From Bog-473 sp963807675 (lineage in GTDB: Bacteria; Actinomycetota; Acidimicrobiia; Acidimicrobiales; RAAP-2): DNA of 64,000 nt. The notes beneath the pieces are model-generated. The model had not been told where the DNA came from, did no database searches, and worked only from the letters and a program-made list of their open reading frames with translations. The stretch spans positions 34,141 to 98,140 of the forward strand of contig CAWECP010000005.1 in assembly GCA_963807675.1 (NCBI GenBank), given 5' to 3'. Each line of letters begins with the position of its first letter. Positions within the stretch are counted from its first letter, which is position 1. The position numbers were made by a program, and so were the translations under genes. Shown here one piece after another: positions 18,724 to 27,895 of the stretch.

Positions 18724-19632
18724 ATGGGACTGCTCGACGGCAAGGTGGCGGTCGTCACCGGTGCGGGGCGCGGCATCGGGCGCGAAGAGGCGCTCCTGCT
18801 CGCCGCCGAGGGGGCCAAGGTCATCGTCAACGACCTCGGGGCCGGGCTGCACGGCGAGGGCGGCGGCGACGTGCACCCGGCACAAGAAGTGGTCGACCTC
18901 ATTGAGGCCGGGGGCGGCGAGGCCACCGTCAACGGCGACGACGTCAGCACGTGGGCCGGCGGCAAGGGTCTGGTCGAGCAGGCGGTCGACACCTACGGGT
19001 CGCTCGACATCCTGGTCAACAACGCGGGCATCCTCCGGGACAAGATGTCGTTCAACATGGAGGAGTCGGACTGGGACGACGTTATCCGGGTCCATCTCAA
19101 GGGCCACTTCGCCGCCGCCCAGCACGCCGCCGTGTACTGGCGCAACCGCTCCAAGGCCGGCGAGGACGTCACCGGGCGCATCATCAACACCACCTCGGAG
19201 TCGGGCCTCTTCGGCAACGCGGGCCAGGCCAACTACGCCGCCGCCAAGGCGGGCATCGCGTCGCTCACCGTGGTCGAGGCGCGCGAGCTCGGCCGCTACG
19301 GCGTGACGGCCAACGCCATCGCGCCGCGCGCGCGGACCCGCATGACCGAGACGCTCTTCGGCAGCGACGGCATGAGCGCCGGCGAGGGCTTCGACCCGTG
19401 GGACCCCAAGAACATCGCCAACGTGGTGGGCTTCCTGGCCGCCCCGGAGTCCCAGGACGTGACGGGGCAGATCTTCGTCGTGTTCGGCGCCAGCATCTGG
19501 GCCATGAGCGCGTTCCAGGCGGTGGGCCGGGTCAGCCGCGACGCGGCGTGGACGCCCGAGGAGCTGGTCGCGGCCAAGGGCGACCTCTTCAAGGGCATCA
19601 GCTCAGGCGTCCCCGACTTCAGCTTCATTTAG
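18724..19632 (+). CDS. Short-chain dehydrogenase/reductase (long SDR, hydroxyacyl-CoA dehydrogenase-like)
   Basis: 302 residues with the classical SDR pattern: VAVVTGAGRGIGREEA cofactor loop, DILVNNAG, catalytic serine in INTTSESGLFG and YAAAK with the catalytic tyrosine and lysine. The insert GAGLHGEGGGDVHPAQEVVD after beta-2 is typical of the 17-beta-hydroxysteroid/hydroxyacyl-CoA dehydrogenase-like SDRs of actinobacteria. The ATG at 18724 has GGGAGG seven bases before it. Near it are LLM oxidoreductase and P450 genes, compatible with steroid or fatty acyl catabolism. Confidence 0.85.
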   Translation: MGLLDGKVAVVTGAGRGIGREEALLLAAEGAKVIVNDLGAGLHGEGGGDVHPAQEVVDLIEAGGGEATVNGDDVSTWAGGKGLVEQAVDTYGSLDILVNNAGILRDKMSFNMEESDWDDVIRVHLKGHFAAAQHAAVYWRNRSKAGEDVTGRIINTTSESGLFGNAGQANYAAAKAGIASLTVVEARELGRYGVTANAIAPRARTRMTETLFGSDGMSAGEGFDPWDPKNIANVVGFLAAPESQDVTGQIFVVFGASIWAMSAFQAVGRVSRDAAWTPEELVAAKGDLFKGISSGVPDFSFI

Positions 19633-19914
19633 CGGCCGCCGGCCGACCCGGCACAATCTGGCCTGGCGGCGCCGCAGAACCCGATCCCCGTCCCCGCGCC
19701 CACCGTCGTCTTCGTCTTCACCAACCAGGGAGAGGAGGGCGTCGCGCCGGCGGGCCTGCGGGCCGACGCCGCCTTCGTCGCCCACCGCCTGGGCGCCTCC
19801 ACGCTGCTGGGCCGCGACGGGGTGACGGCCTATGTCTGGCACCGCGGCGTGCACACCCCACCCCTTGTCCTGCCCACCACCAGCACGTCGGGCCCGGCGG
19901 CGGCGCATCCATAA
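19633..19914 (+). other. Open reading stretch without a standard start, between SDR and LLM genes
   Basis: In the frame ending at TAA 19912-19914, the ~84 codons from 19663 read like a real protein, with VVFVFTNQGEEGVAPAGLRA and TLLGRDGVTAYVWHRGVHTP, and strong third-position GC. No ATG, GTG or TTG opens it after the preceding in-frame stop at 19630. It may be a decayed gene, a gene started from a CTG, or chance coding-like composition. No family was recognised. Confidence 0.25.
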
Positions 19915-19938
19915 GCGCCGATGGGGCACCATGGCCCC

Positions 19939-20886
19939 ATGGCACACGACCGCAGGTTCCGCTTCGCCGCCCAACTGAGCCGGGCGCCCGACGGCACCGC
20001 CGCGTCGTGGGCCGCCCAGGCGCGCCGGGCCGAGGACCTCGGCTACAGCGCGTTGCTCATGCCCGACCACTTCGGCGACCAGCTGGCGCCGGTCCCGGCG
20101 CTGGCCGCCGTGGCCGCCGCCACCACCACGCTGCGCCTGGGCGCGCTCGTCTTCTGCAACGACTACCGCCACCCGTTCGTGCTGGCCAAGGAGGCCGCCA
20201 CGCTCGACGTGCTGAGCGAGGGCCGCTTCGAGCTCAGCCTCGGCGCCGGCTGGATGCGGAGCGACTACGACGACGCCGGACTGGCCTACGACCACCCCGC
20301 CGTCCGGGTGGCCCGCTTCGAGGAAGCGGTCAAGGTCGTGCAGGGCTTGCTGCGCACGGACGGGCCCTTCAACTTCCACGGGGAGCACTACGAGGTGCTG
20401 GGGCACACGCTCACGCCGCGACCCGTGCAGCGGCCGGGCCCGCCGCTGATCATCGGAGGCGGCGGCCAGCGGGTGTTGTCCTTCGCCGCCCGCCACGCCG
20501 ACATCGTGAGCATCAACGTGAACCTGCGCGCCGGGACCGGGGGCGTCGAGACGGCAGCGGACGCCACACCCGAGCGCACCCGCGAGAAGGTGGCCTGGGT
20601 GCGGGAGGCGGCGGGCGACCGCTTCGCCGACCTCGAGCTGAACTCGCTTATCGGGTTCGCGGTGGTCACGGACGACGCCGCCGGACTGGCCGCCCAGATG
20701 GCCCCGGCCTTCGGCCTGGACGCCTGGGAGGCCCTGCACGTGCCGCTGGCGCTGGCCGGCACGCTCGACGAAATGGCCGAGGAGCTCGAGTGGCGGCGGG
20801 CCGAGTACGGGATCTCGTACTGGTCGATCGAGTCCGACGCCTGGGAGGCGCTCGGCCCGGTCGTGGCCAAGCTGGCCGGCACGTGA
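19939..20886 (+). CDS. LLM-class F420-dependent oxidoreductase
   Basis: 315 residues, luciferase-like TIM barrel. Recognisable parts are FRFAAQLSRAPDGTAASWAA, DLGYSALLMPDHFGDQLAPV, DVLSEGRFELSLGAGWM and PPLIIGGGGQRVLSFAARHAD, the TIGR03621-like pattern of mycobacterial F420-dependent enzymes. The electron carrier is most likely coenzyme F420. An upstream in-frame ATG at 19921 is less likely than 19939. Its TGA overlaps the GTG of the alpha/beta hydrolase, so the two are co-translated. Confidence 0.85.
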   Translation: MAHDRRFRFAAQLSRAPDGTAASWAAQARRAEDLGYSALLMPDHFGDQLAPVPALAAVAAATTTLRLGALVFCNDYRHPFVLAKEAATLDVLSEGRFELSLGAGWMRSDYDDAGLAYDHPAVRVARFEEAVKVVQGLLRTDGPFNFHGEHYEVLGHTLTPRPVQRPGPPLIIGGGGQRVLSFAARHADIVSINVNLRAGTGGVETAADATPERTREKVAWVREAAGDRFADLELNSLIGFAVVTDDAAGLAAQMAPAFGLDAWEALHVPLALAGTLDEMAEELEWRRAEYGISYWSIESDAWEALGPVVAKLAGT

Positions 20887-21779
20887 CGACCACGACGAGC
20901 GCCGGCTGGGCCGCACTGGGCCGGCACCGGGAGCTCTTCGGCGCACGCATCTTCACCGTCGACGCGCCGTCCCTCGGTCCCGAGCGGCACGCGCCGCTGC
21001 TCGTGCTGCACGGCTTCCCGACGTCGTCGTTCGACTACGCCGCCGTCCTGGACGGGCTGCGCCAGGGGCGGCGCGTCCTGCTGTTCGACATGCTGGGCTA
21101 CGGGTTCTCGGCCAAGCCCGACCGCCACTACACCATGGCGTTGCAGGCCGACGTGGCGGCGGCCTTCCTGGCCGACCTGGGCGTCGACCGCATCGCCCTG
21201 CTCTCCCACGACATGGGCGACACCGTCGGCGGCGAGCTGCTGGCCCGCCGGGCCGAGGGCGCCTGGCCGGCCGAGGTCACGCAACGGGTCGTGACCAACG
21301 GGAGCATCTACATCGGCCAGGCCCACCTGACCGACGGGCAGCAGCTGCTGCTCGGCCTGCCCGACGCGCCGCTGCCCGAGGGGATCCCGATCGACGCCTC
21401 GACGCTCGCCCTCAGCCTGCGCGCCACGTTCAGCCCGGCCACCCCCGAGGTCCCCGAGGGCTGGACCGAGGACCCGGTACCCCCGGCGGCCGAGCAGATC
21501 GTCCACGACGACGGCCACCGCATCCTGCCGCGGCTGATCCGCTACATCGAGGAGCGCCGGGCCAACGAGCGCCGCTTCACCGGCGCCATCGAGGCCGACC
21601 CCGCTCCGCTGCACGTGGTCTGGGGCCTCGACGACCCGATCGCCGTGGCGTCCATGGTGGACACCCTGCTGGCGGCGCGCCCGGACGCCACCGCGGTGCG
21701 CCTCGAGGGGGTGGGGCACTACCCGATGGTGGAGGCCCCGAGCCGGTTCCTCGAGGCCGTGCTGCCCGGTCTGACCTGA
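20883..21779 (+). CDS. Alpha/beta hydrolase, haloalkane dehalogenase or epoxide hydrolase-like
   Basis: 298 residues from the GTG at 20883, which overlaps the previous stop. The oxyanion region is LLVLHGFPTSSFDYAAVLDG, followed by LLFDMLGYGFSAKPD. The nucleophile elbow is ALLSHDMGDTVGGEL, with aspartate in the nucleophile place as in haloalkane dehalogenases and epoxide hydrolases rather than serine. Acid and base are probably in HVVWGLDDPIAV and LEGVGHYPMVEAPSRF (histidine in GHYP). The substrate is unknown; coupling to an F420 oxidoreductase suggests a small catabolic pathway. Confidence 0.82.
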   Translation: MTTTTSAGWAALGRHRELFGARIFTVDAPSLGPERHAPLLVLHGFPTSSFDYAAVLDGLRQGRRVLLFDMLGYGFSAKPDRHYTMALQADVAAAFLADLGVDRIALLSHDMGDTVGGELLARRAEGAWPAEVTQRVVTNGSIYIGQAHLTDGQQLLLGLPDAPLPEGIPIDASTLALSLRATFSPATPEVPEGWTEDPVPPAAEQIVHDDGHRILPRLIRYIEERRANERRFTGAIEADPAPLHVVWGLDDPIAVASMVDTLLAARPDATAVRLEGVGHYPMVEAPSRFLEAVLPGLT

Positions 21780-21794
21780 CCTGACCAGCGGGCC

Positions 21795-23438
21795 CTACGC
21801 CGGCGCCACCACCTTGAGATGGCGCACCTCGCCGGGCAGGCTCGCGTAAAGGTCGGCTACCAGGTCGTCACGCTGGGAGGCGTGGGCCGGGTCGTCCCAC
21901 AGGTTCTCGAACTGGTACGGGTCCTCGTCGACGTTGTAGAGCTCGCCGGTGGCGATGCCCACCCCGCCCGGACCGCGGGTCGTCTGCTCGTAGACGACAG
22001 GGCAGGGCCGGAGCACGTTGTCGCCCCAGGTCTCCTCCAGCCCGTTCGGCTGGCCCGCCGTCGACGGCTCGTACACCGTGCACAGCCACCCGTCGCGGTA
22101 GACCGAGCGCAGGTGCATGCCGTAGCCCGGGAACTGGCTGTCCCACTCGCACAGGGCGCGTTCGCGGCCGGGCTCGCCGTCGGCCGTCGGCAGGGCCCGC
22201 CCTTGCATGAAGGGCGCCGGGTCCACGCCGGCGATGGCGCAGAACGTCGGCGCCAAATCGACCTGGCCCACCGGGTCGCTCACCACCGCCGGCGCGATGC
22301 CGGCGCTCGGCGCGGGGCGCCAGACGAAGGGCAGCCGCATCAGCGCGTCCGTGTGGTACGGGCCCTTGTAGAGGAGGCCGAAGTCCCCCTGCAGCTCGCC
22401 GTGGTCGGTGGTGAACACCACGTCGGTGTGGTCCAGCTCGCTCCGGGCCGCCACCGCGGCCAGCACCCGGCCGCACGCCTCGTCGATCAGCTCGTTCATG
22501 ACGTGCACCTTGGCGTTGACCTCGCGGATCTGGTCCGGCGTGAGCTTCGAGGGCACGAAGGCGGCCGGCCCTCCTTCCATGTTGGGGAAGCTGCCGTCCC
22601 AGAAGGCCAGCCAATGGGCGGGCTTGCCGGCCAGGACGCGGCGGATCTCCTCCTCCGAGCCGGGATGGCCCGGCGGGAGGTCCAGCTCCTGCCAGGGCAC
22701 CCGCGAGAGCTCGGAGGCCGGGGGGTCCCAGGGGTGGTGCGGGTCGGGGAACGACATCCAGCAGAACCACGGCTCGCCGTCGCCCAGCGAGTGGAGCCAG
22801 TCGACGGTCAGGTCGGCCACCCAGTCCGTGTGGTACCACTCCCGCGGGATCGGGTTGTTCTTGGTCTCCGGGGCGAGCGTGTCGCCCCCCGGCGCGCCCT
22901 GCAGCAGCCCGGCGAAGCTCTCGAGGTGCTCGGGATGGTTCTTCTTGAGCCACTTGCCGTAGTGCGCGATGGGGTGGCCGTTGAAGGCCGCCGCGTGCAT
23001 GGCCTGCTCCGAGCGCTCGAAGCCGCGCCAGGGCCCGGTGTCGCCCCGCGCCACCCGGGCGTTCTCCTCGAAGTGCAGGTGGGGGTCGAACCCCGGCTCG
23101 AAGTGCGCCTTGCCCAGCAGCGCCGTGCGGTAGCCCGCCGTCTCCCGCAGGTGCCGCGCGATGGACGGGGCATCCGTGGGCAGCGGGATGCCGTTGGCCA
23201 CCACGCCGTGCGTCCGCACGTACTGGCCCGTCAGCATGGTCGAGCGCGCCGGCATGCACACGGTGTTCTGGTTGTAGGCGCGCCGGTAGTTGATCCCCTC
23301 GGCGGCCAGGCGGTCGATCACCGGCGTGCGGGCGATCGTGCCGCCGTTGCAGCCGAGGCTGTCGTAGCGCTGCTGGTCGGTGGTGATGAAGAGGATGTTG
23401 CGGCGGCGGGCCCCGCCGTGGGGCCGTGTCTCAGCCAC
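21795..23438 (-). CDS. Type I sulfatase
   Basis: 547 residues from the GTG at 23438. The N-terminus ILFITTDQQRYDSLGCNGG carries metal ligands, and CMPARSTMLTGQY holds the formylglycine consensus C-x-P-x-R with the cysteine at residue 61, so it needs a maturation enzyme for formylglycine. FTTDHGELQGDFGLLYKG supplies further metal ligands. No signal peptide is visible, so it should act in the cytoplasm on a sulfate ester taken up by the cell; choline sulfate or aryl sulfate are possible. Its start overlaps the DUF1330 gene end by 8 bases. Confidence 0.9.
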   Translation of the reverse strand: MAETRPHGGARRRNILFITTDQQRYDSLGCNGGTIARTPVIDRLAAEGINYRRAYNQNTVCMPARSTMLTGQYVRTHGVVANGIPLPTDAPSIARHLRETAGYRTALLGKAHFEPGFDPHLHFEENARVARGDTGPWRGFERSEQAMHAAAFNGHPIAHYGKWLKKNHPEHLESFAGLLQGAPGGDTLAPETKNNPIPREWYHTDWVADLTVDWLHSLGDGEPWFCWMSFPDPHHPWDPPASELSRVPWQELDLPPGHPGSEEEIRRVLAGKPAHWLAFWDGSFPNMEGGPAAFVPSKLTPDQIREVNAKVHVMNELIDEACGRVLAAVAARSELDHTDVVFTTDHGELQGDFGLLYKGPYHTDALMRLPFVWRPAPSAGIAPAVVSDPVGQVDLAPTFCAIAGVDPAPFMQGRALPTADGEPGRERALCEWDSQFPGYGMHLRSVYRDGWLCTVYEPSTAGQPNGLEETWGDNVLRPCPVVYEQTTRGPGGVGIATGELYNVDEDPYQFENLWDDPAHASQRDDLVADLYASLPGEVRHLKVVAPA

Positions 23439-23874
23439 CGGACGCCCCCTCGGCCGACCGTGGTCCCAGAGCGTCGAGGAGGGGCTCGCACGCCAACAGG
23501 ACCGTGCGGTCGAGCCCGCGCTCACGGTGTGTGTGCGCCTGCTCGTAGGTGGGCGAGGTCACCATGTCGATGAAGGCGGCCCGGTTCGGGTACGAGACCA
23601 GGGCGACCAGGTCCCAGGCATCGCCCTCGTCGTCGCCGATCAGGACCTGCTCGGGACGTCCGGTCCAGATCACCTTCCCGCCGCGGTCCTCCACCATCTT
23701 GACCACCTGGTCGCTGTAGTCGCGGTAGGCCCCCCGGCCGGCCGATGCCTCCCGGCCCCCCGGCTCCTCGTCGTCCGAGCGGGCGAAGTGGAGGAGGTTG
23801 ATCATCACCACCTCGCCCTCCGACCGGCCATGGGCGAACTCGGTGAACTGCTCTCTCGTCGGTGTGATGGCCAT
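23431..23874 (-). CDS. DUF1330 family protein
   Basis: 147 residues forming a dimeric ferredoxin-like barrel: GEVVMINLLHFARSDDEE, YRDYSDQVVKMVEDRGGKVI, WDLVALVSYPNRAAFIDMV and a final ERGLDRTVLLAC. The function of this family is not known. It overlaps the sulfatase start and has a good ribosome binding site (GGAGGG, six bases before the ATG at 23874), so it leads a two-gene operon. Confidence 0.8.
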   Translation of the reverse strand: MAITPTREQFTEFAHGRSEGEVVMINLLHFARSDDEEPGGREASAGRGAYRDYSDQVVKMVEDRGGKVIWTGRPEQVLIGDDEGDAWDLVALVSYPNRAAFIDMVTSPTYEQAHTHRERGLDRTVLLACEPLLDALGPRSAEGASGG

Positions 23875-23913
23875 GCGGTTCCCTCCCTTCTTCCTGTCAA
23901 TTGATGCCCGGGC

Positions 23914-24540
23914 TCACTGCGAGCCGCGCAGCCGCTGCAGGTCGAGCTCGAGCTCCTCCATCAACGCGACCAGGAGCCCGAGCCGATCAGTTGCGTCACC
24001 GGCCGCCAGCAGCCGCTGCGCGTCGTACGCGTTGATCGGCGCTGCCGCGCAGAGCTGCCACGCCGCCACGTCGGGGTCGCCCCCGCCGTCGAGGACTGCC
24101 TCGGGCGGCAGGGCCGGCGCCCCGCCGTGCTCGGCCAGCAGCGCCCGCGCCCGGCGGACGCGCTGGGTGGCGACGTCGAGCACCGGGGGCACGTCGCTAC
24201 CGGTTGGGCCCGGGCGCTCGCTGACCAGGGCCAGCGGGTAGGGGTCGTCGGGCAGCCACCGGTCGATCTCGACCACCGCCTCGCCGCGCACCTCGAGCAC
24301 CCAGCGCCCGTCCGGCAACTCGGCCGCCTGCGTGATGACGCCACGTGTCCCGAGCGCACTGCGCTGGTCGCCGCCACCCACCTCCGAGCCCCGCTCTATG
24401 AGGACGACCCCGAAGCGCGCGTCGCCCTCCAGACAGTCGCGCATCAGGGCCCGATAGCGCGGCTCGAAGACGTGGAGCGGCATCGCGGCCTGCGGGAAAA
24501 GGACCGCCGACAGCGGGAACATGGGCAGGCGCGTCGGCAT
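23914..24540 (-). CDS. Lon N-terminal-like (LON substrate-binding) domain protein
   Basis: 208 residues from the ATG at 24540 (MPTRLPMFPLSAVLFPQAAM). The pattern LPMFPLSAVLFPQ...LHVFEPRYRALMRDCLEGDARFG is the stand-alone LON domain seen in bacterial proteins without the protease part. In eukaryotic and bacterial relatives this fold binds substrates or ligands; the role here is unknown. A GTG at 24555 would add five residues. A strong hairpin lies just upstream (24577-24600). Confidence 0.8.
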   Translation of the reverse strand: MPTRLPMFPLSAVLFPQAAMPLHVFEPRYRALMRDCLEGDARFGVVLIERGSEVGGGDQRSALGTRGVITQAAELPDGRWVLEVRGEAVVEIDRWLPDDPYPLALVSERPGPTGSDVPPVLDVATQRVRRARALLAEHGGAPALPPEAVLDGGGDPDVAAWQLCAAAPINAYDAQRLLAAGDATDRLGLLVALMEELELDLQRLRGSQ

Positions 24541-24576
24541 GCACCACCATGACACGACCGGGCCGCCGACACGAGA

Positions 24577-24600
24577 AGGACCGGCCTTGCGGCCGGTCCT
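24577..24600. terminator. Perfect 10-bp hairpin upstream of the LON-domain gene
   Basis: AGGACCGGCC (24577-24586), loop TTGC, and GGCCGGTCCT (24591-24600) form a perfect stem. It has no U-tract on either strand. It lies between the LON gene start and a ~450-base stretch (24601-25052) in which I find no gene; short frames there have no coding style. The hairpin could be a rho-independent terminator of a small RNA, or a leader structure of the LON transcript. Confidence 0.5.
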
Positions 24601-24971
24601 CCCACGTGTGTAGTGATTCTGTATGCAGCCGCCGCTCGGCTCCAGCCTGCGACGCAGTAGGTGCGGGGGCCGCCTTGTCGGCCGGCCGGCACACGCACCG
24701 GCGCGAGCGCGGCCACAAACTTGCGCCGGACTTCACACCGAGTGGGCTGCTGGTGGCGTCACCGAATCCGACATCGGTGACGCAAACTCAACCCGGCGGA
24801 CCTTCCTCCTCGGACGAGCATGTCGATGGCATCGGCAGCTCCTTTCGGCTCGGGGCAACTGCGGGTGCTCCGGTTGCCGCCCGTTTGCATCAAGTATCTG
24901 CCTCGCCTCCTGGTGTGTGAACCCCACGCGAACAGGTCATTCGCGAAGACCCAGGTGAGGGGGCCGGGGTG

Positions 24972-24986
24972 GCGTGAACTTCACGC
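24972..24986. promoter_or_regulatory. Palindrome GCGTGAA-C-TTCACGC, candidate operator
   Basis: A perfect 7-bp inverted repeat with one central base lies 67 bases before the SDR start at 25053. Its size and symmetry fit a TetR- or GntR-type repressor site. No regulator gene lies beside it in this window. Confidence 0.4.
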
Positions 24987-25052
24987 GCTTGTGACGTGAG
25001 GCGACTCCCCGCCGATGGTCACCGACCCCGGGCCTCACTACGCTCGTCGGGC

Positions 25053-25874
25053 ATGACACTTCCCACCCCCAAAGAGAACACGACGGCACTGGTGACGGGG
25101 TCCTCCTCCGGCATCGGCGCGGAGATCGCCCGTGAACTGGCCCGGCGGGGCCATGGGGTGACCCTGGTGGCCCGGCGCGAGGACCGCCTCAAGGCACTCG
25201 CGGACGAGTTGGCCGAGGCTCACCATGTGCGCGCCGAGGTGGTCGCCGCCGATCTGACCGACGCCGGCTCGCGGGGCGAGCTGCCGGGCCGGCTGGACGA
25301 GCTCGGCCTGACCGTCGACATCCTCGTCAACAACGCCGGACTCACCACCATGGGCCCGGTCCACCGCGCCACCCGCGAGGGTGAGCTGGCCATGGTGCGG
25401 ACGAACGTCGAGGCGGTCGTCGACCTGTGCACGCTCTTCGTGCCCGGCATGGTCACACGCCACCGCGGCGCCGTCCTCAACACCGCGTCCACCGCGGCCT
25501 TCCAGCCCCTTCCCGGCCAGGCCGGCTATGGCGCCTCCAAGGCGTTCGTGCTGAGTTACGGCCGCGCGCTCGGTGCCGAGCTGCGCGGCAAGGGGGTCAC
25601 CGTCACGACCCTGTGCCCGGGCCCCGTCGAGACGGGCTTCGCCGAAGCGGCCGGCATGACCGACGAGGAGGCCGCCGAGGCCCTACCCAAGTTCATGTGG
25701 GTGGCGGCCGCCGACGTGGCCAAGGCAGCCGTCGACGGGTTGGCGACGGGTCGGCCGGTGGTGATCCCCGGCGTGGCCAACCGCACCGCAGCGGCGCTGG
25801 CCCACCTGACGCCGAAGGCGCTCATCCTGCCGCTCATGGCCCAGCGTCACCCGTCGCTCAAGGACCAGGGGTAG
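25053..25874 (+). CDS. Short-chain dehydrogenase (DltE/classical SDR)
   Basis: 273 residues. TALVTGSSSGIGAEIA is the cofactor loop, VDILVNNAGLTTMG follows beta-4, NTASTAAFQPLPGQAGYGASK holds the catalytic serine, tyrosine and lysine, and TLCPGPVETGFAE follows beta-6. It belongs to the SDR group with acyl or long-chain ketone substrates. The ATG at 25053 begins a conserved reading; there is a palindromic candidate operator upstream. Confidence 0.85.
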   Translation: MTLPTPKENTTALVTGSSSGIGAEIARELARRGHGVTLVARREDRLKALADELAEAHHVRAEVVAADLTDAGSRGELPGRLDELGLTVDILVNNAGLTTMGPVHRATREGELAMVRTNVEAVVDLCTLFVPGMVTRHRGAVLNTASTAAFQPLPGQAGYGASKAFVLSYGRALGAELRGKGVTVTTLCPGPVETGFAEAAGMTDEEAAEALPKFMWVAAADVAKAAVDGLATGRPVVIPGVANRTAAALAHLTPKALILPLMAQRHPSLKDQG

Positions 25875-26115
25875 GCCAACCCACCGAAGTCCGACGACGT
25901 CGTCGGGGCGCGGCCGTCGCCAAGTAGCAGACCCCCTTGGCTGCCCGGCCACGCCTTCGATGCGAGAAACGAAATGGCCGATGCCCTATTGCGGTTGCAG
26001 CCGCCGCTCTCCCGCCGTTTCCTCCGGCCCCCGCCACACGGAGCAGGCGGGCAACTCAACTAACCTGCCGGTGGCAGCAAAGTTGCCCGACAACAAACGC
26101 ACAACGGGGGTCGCC

Positions 26116-27327
26116 GTGCCACAACTCGTCACCGAGCTGACGCTCCCCCATTTGGAGATCGTCGGCGTCGTGCGTGAGGACGCCATGGCCGCGATCGACG
26201 AGGCCCGCACGCGACACTGGCTGGCCCGGGGCGATCTGGGCTATGTCGTCACCCGGCTCGAGGACGTCACCGCCGTCTTGCGCGACAAGCGGTTCCACTC
26301 GGCCCTCTCCATGATCCCTCAGATGGCCGGCCTGCCCGAGTCCGACTTCATGGATGGACGTCGGCGGTCCATCCTCTCCATGGAGGGGGAGGAGCACGCC
26401 CGCCTGCGCCGGCTCGTCGCGCCCGCCTTCACGCCGGCCTCGGCCAACCGACTGCGCCCCACCATGCGGGCCGTCGTCAACGAGCTGGTCGACACGGTGG
26501 TCGGCCGCGGCAGGTGCGAGCTGGTTGCCGACGTCTGCGAGCCCTATCCGATCCCCATCATCTGCGAGCTGCTCGGCGCGCCGCCCGAGGACTGGAAGCT
26601 CTTCTCGTCGTGGGCCACCGACATCTTCCGCATCTTCAACTCCAACCTCCTCGAGGACCTTCCGCTCATTGAGCGGGCAAGCGCCGAGCTGTCGGCCTAC
26701 GTGAGCGCCATGATCGACGAGCGCCGGGCCGACCCGCGCCACGACCTGCTGAGCGATCTCATCGCCGTCGAGGAGGAGGGCGACCGGCTGTCCACCGAGG
26801 AGATGGCGATGATGGCCCAGGCCGTCCTCATGGCCGGCACCGACACCACGCGCAACCAGCTGGCGTGCTCGGTGGCGCTCTTCAGCGAGCACCCCGACCA
26901 GTGGGCGCTCCTGGCCGAGCAGCCCGACCTCGCGGCCCGGGCGGTGGAGGAGTCGATGCGTTACCTCGGGGCCGTGCGGGGCACGGCCCGCTTCGCCTCC
27001 GAGGACATCGTCTACCGCGACGTCCTCTTTCCCCAGGGCACCCTGGTGTCCACCTCGCTCGCCGGTGCCAACCGGGACCCCGAAGCATGGCAGGAACCGA
27101 ACACTTTCGACATCACGCAAGAGCGAGGATCGGCGCAGATGACGTTCGGGTCGGGCATCCACTTCTGCATGGGCGCCGCGCTGGCCCGGGCCGAGCTGCA
27201 GGAGGCACTGCCCCTCCTGGCCCGGCGCATGCCGAATTTGGCCCGCGACGGCGCGGTCGGGTGGAAGCCGTCCACGTTCGGCATCTGGGGTCCGGCACGG
27301 CTGCCGCTGCGCTTCGACCCCTCCTAG
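26116..27327 (+). CDS. Cytochrome P450
   Basis: 403 residues from the GTG at 26116. The I-helix oxygen-binding motif is AGTDTT (about residues 240-245), the K-helix ExxR is EESMR, and the heme loop is FGSGIHFCMGAALAR with the proximal cysteine at residue 351. This is a soluble bacterial class I P450 that needs ferredoxin and reductase encoded elsewhere. The spacing of EGEEHARLRRLVAPAFTP is typical. The next gene begins 25 bases later. Substrate not deducible; nearby SDR and F420 enzymes suggest lipid, steroid or xenobiotic oxidation. Confidence 0.92.
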   Translation: MPQLVTELTLPHLEIVGVVREDAMAAIDEARTRHWLARGDLGYVVTRLEDVTAVLRDKRFHSALSMIPQMAGLPESDFMDGRRRSILSMEGEEHARLRRLVAPAFTPASANRLRPTMRAVVNELVDTVVGRGRCELVADVCEPYPIPIICELLGAPPEDWKLFSSWATDIFRIFNSNLLEDLPLIERASAELSAYVSAMIDERRADPRHDLLSDLIAVEEEGDRLSTEEMAMMAQAVLMAGTDTTRNQLACSVALFSEHPDQWALLAEQPDLAARAVEESMRYLGAVRGTARFASEDIVYRDVLFPQGTLVSTSLAGANRDPEAWQEPNTFDITQERGSAQMTFGSGIHFCMGAALARAELQEALPLLARRMPNLARDGAVGWKPSTFGIWGPARLPLRFDPS

Positions 27328-27352
27328 CTGACGACAGCGCCGCGCCCCGCGT

Positions 27353-27817
27353 ATGAGCGACGCGCCCTTCGTCGAGCCCGGGTTCGTCCCGCCGGCGCCG
27401 CCCCGCGGCGACGGCTACCTGTTGACCCAGCTGCTCGTCGAGCACAACGAGGCCGATCTCGACGCCTGGAGCTCCAGCGTCGAGCACATCCACACCACGC
27501 CGGGCTTCGAGCAGCGCTCCTGGCCCGACGAGCCGATGACGCTGGAGCGCAACCGGGCCGATCTGCAGGCCCACGTCGACGACTTCGCGGCGCGGCGCGG
27601 CTTCACCTACACCGTGCTGTCGGATCCGGGTGGCGACGTCGTCGGCTGCGTGTACATCTACCCCTCGCCGGACCCGGGCGTCGACGCGCACGTCCGCTCG
27701 TGGGTGCGGGCCGACCGCTCCGAGCTCGACGGGCCGCTTTCTCGCACCGTGCGCCACTGGCTCGATACCGAGTGGCCCTTCAGGTCGGACGACTACGCGC
27801 CCCGGCGGGGGCTCTGA
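27353..27817 (+). CDS. Hypothetical protein, possibly GNAT-like
   Basis: 154 residues. The segment FTYTVLSDPGGDVVGCVYIYPSPD followed by VRSWVRADRSELDGPLSRTV resembles beta-4/beta-5 and alpha-3 of GNAT acetyltransferases, but the usual acetyl-CoA loop Q/RxxGxG/A is not visible, so it may be a divergent or non-acetylating relative. It follows the P450 gene closely and is probably co-transcribed. Confidence 0.6.
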   Translation: MSDAPFVEPGFVPPAPPRGDGYLLTQLLVEHNEADLDAWSSSVEHIHTTPGFEQRSWPDEPMTLERNRADLQAHVDDFAARRGFTYTVLSDPGGDVVGCVYIYPSPDPGVDAHVRSWVRADRSELDGPLSRTVRHWLDTEWPFRSDDYAPRRGL

Positions 27818-27895
27818 GCACCGTCCTTCAAGGCTGGCGGCCTGGAAGGCGGCCAGCCGGCCGGCCGCGTGGGTACGAGTGGCCTAAACGAGACC

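Noticed and set aside
18951..20882. Plus-strand extension of the alpha/beta hydrolase frame back through the SDR and LLM genes
   Set aside because: It is out of frame with two well-supported genes and has shadow composition; the hydrolase begins at the GTG at 20883.
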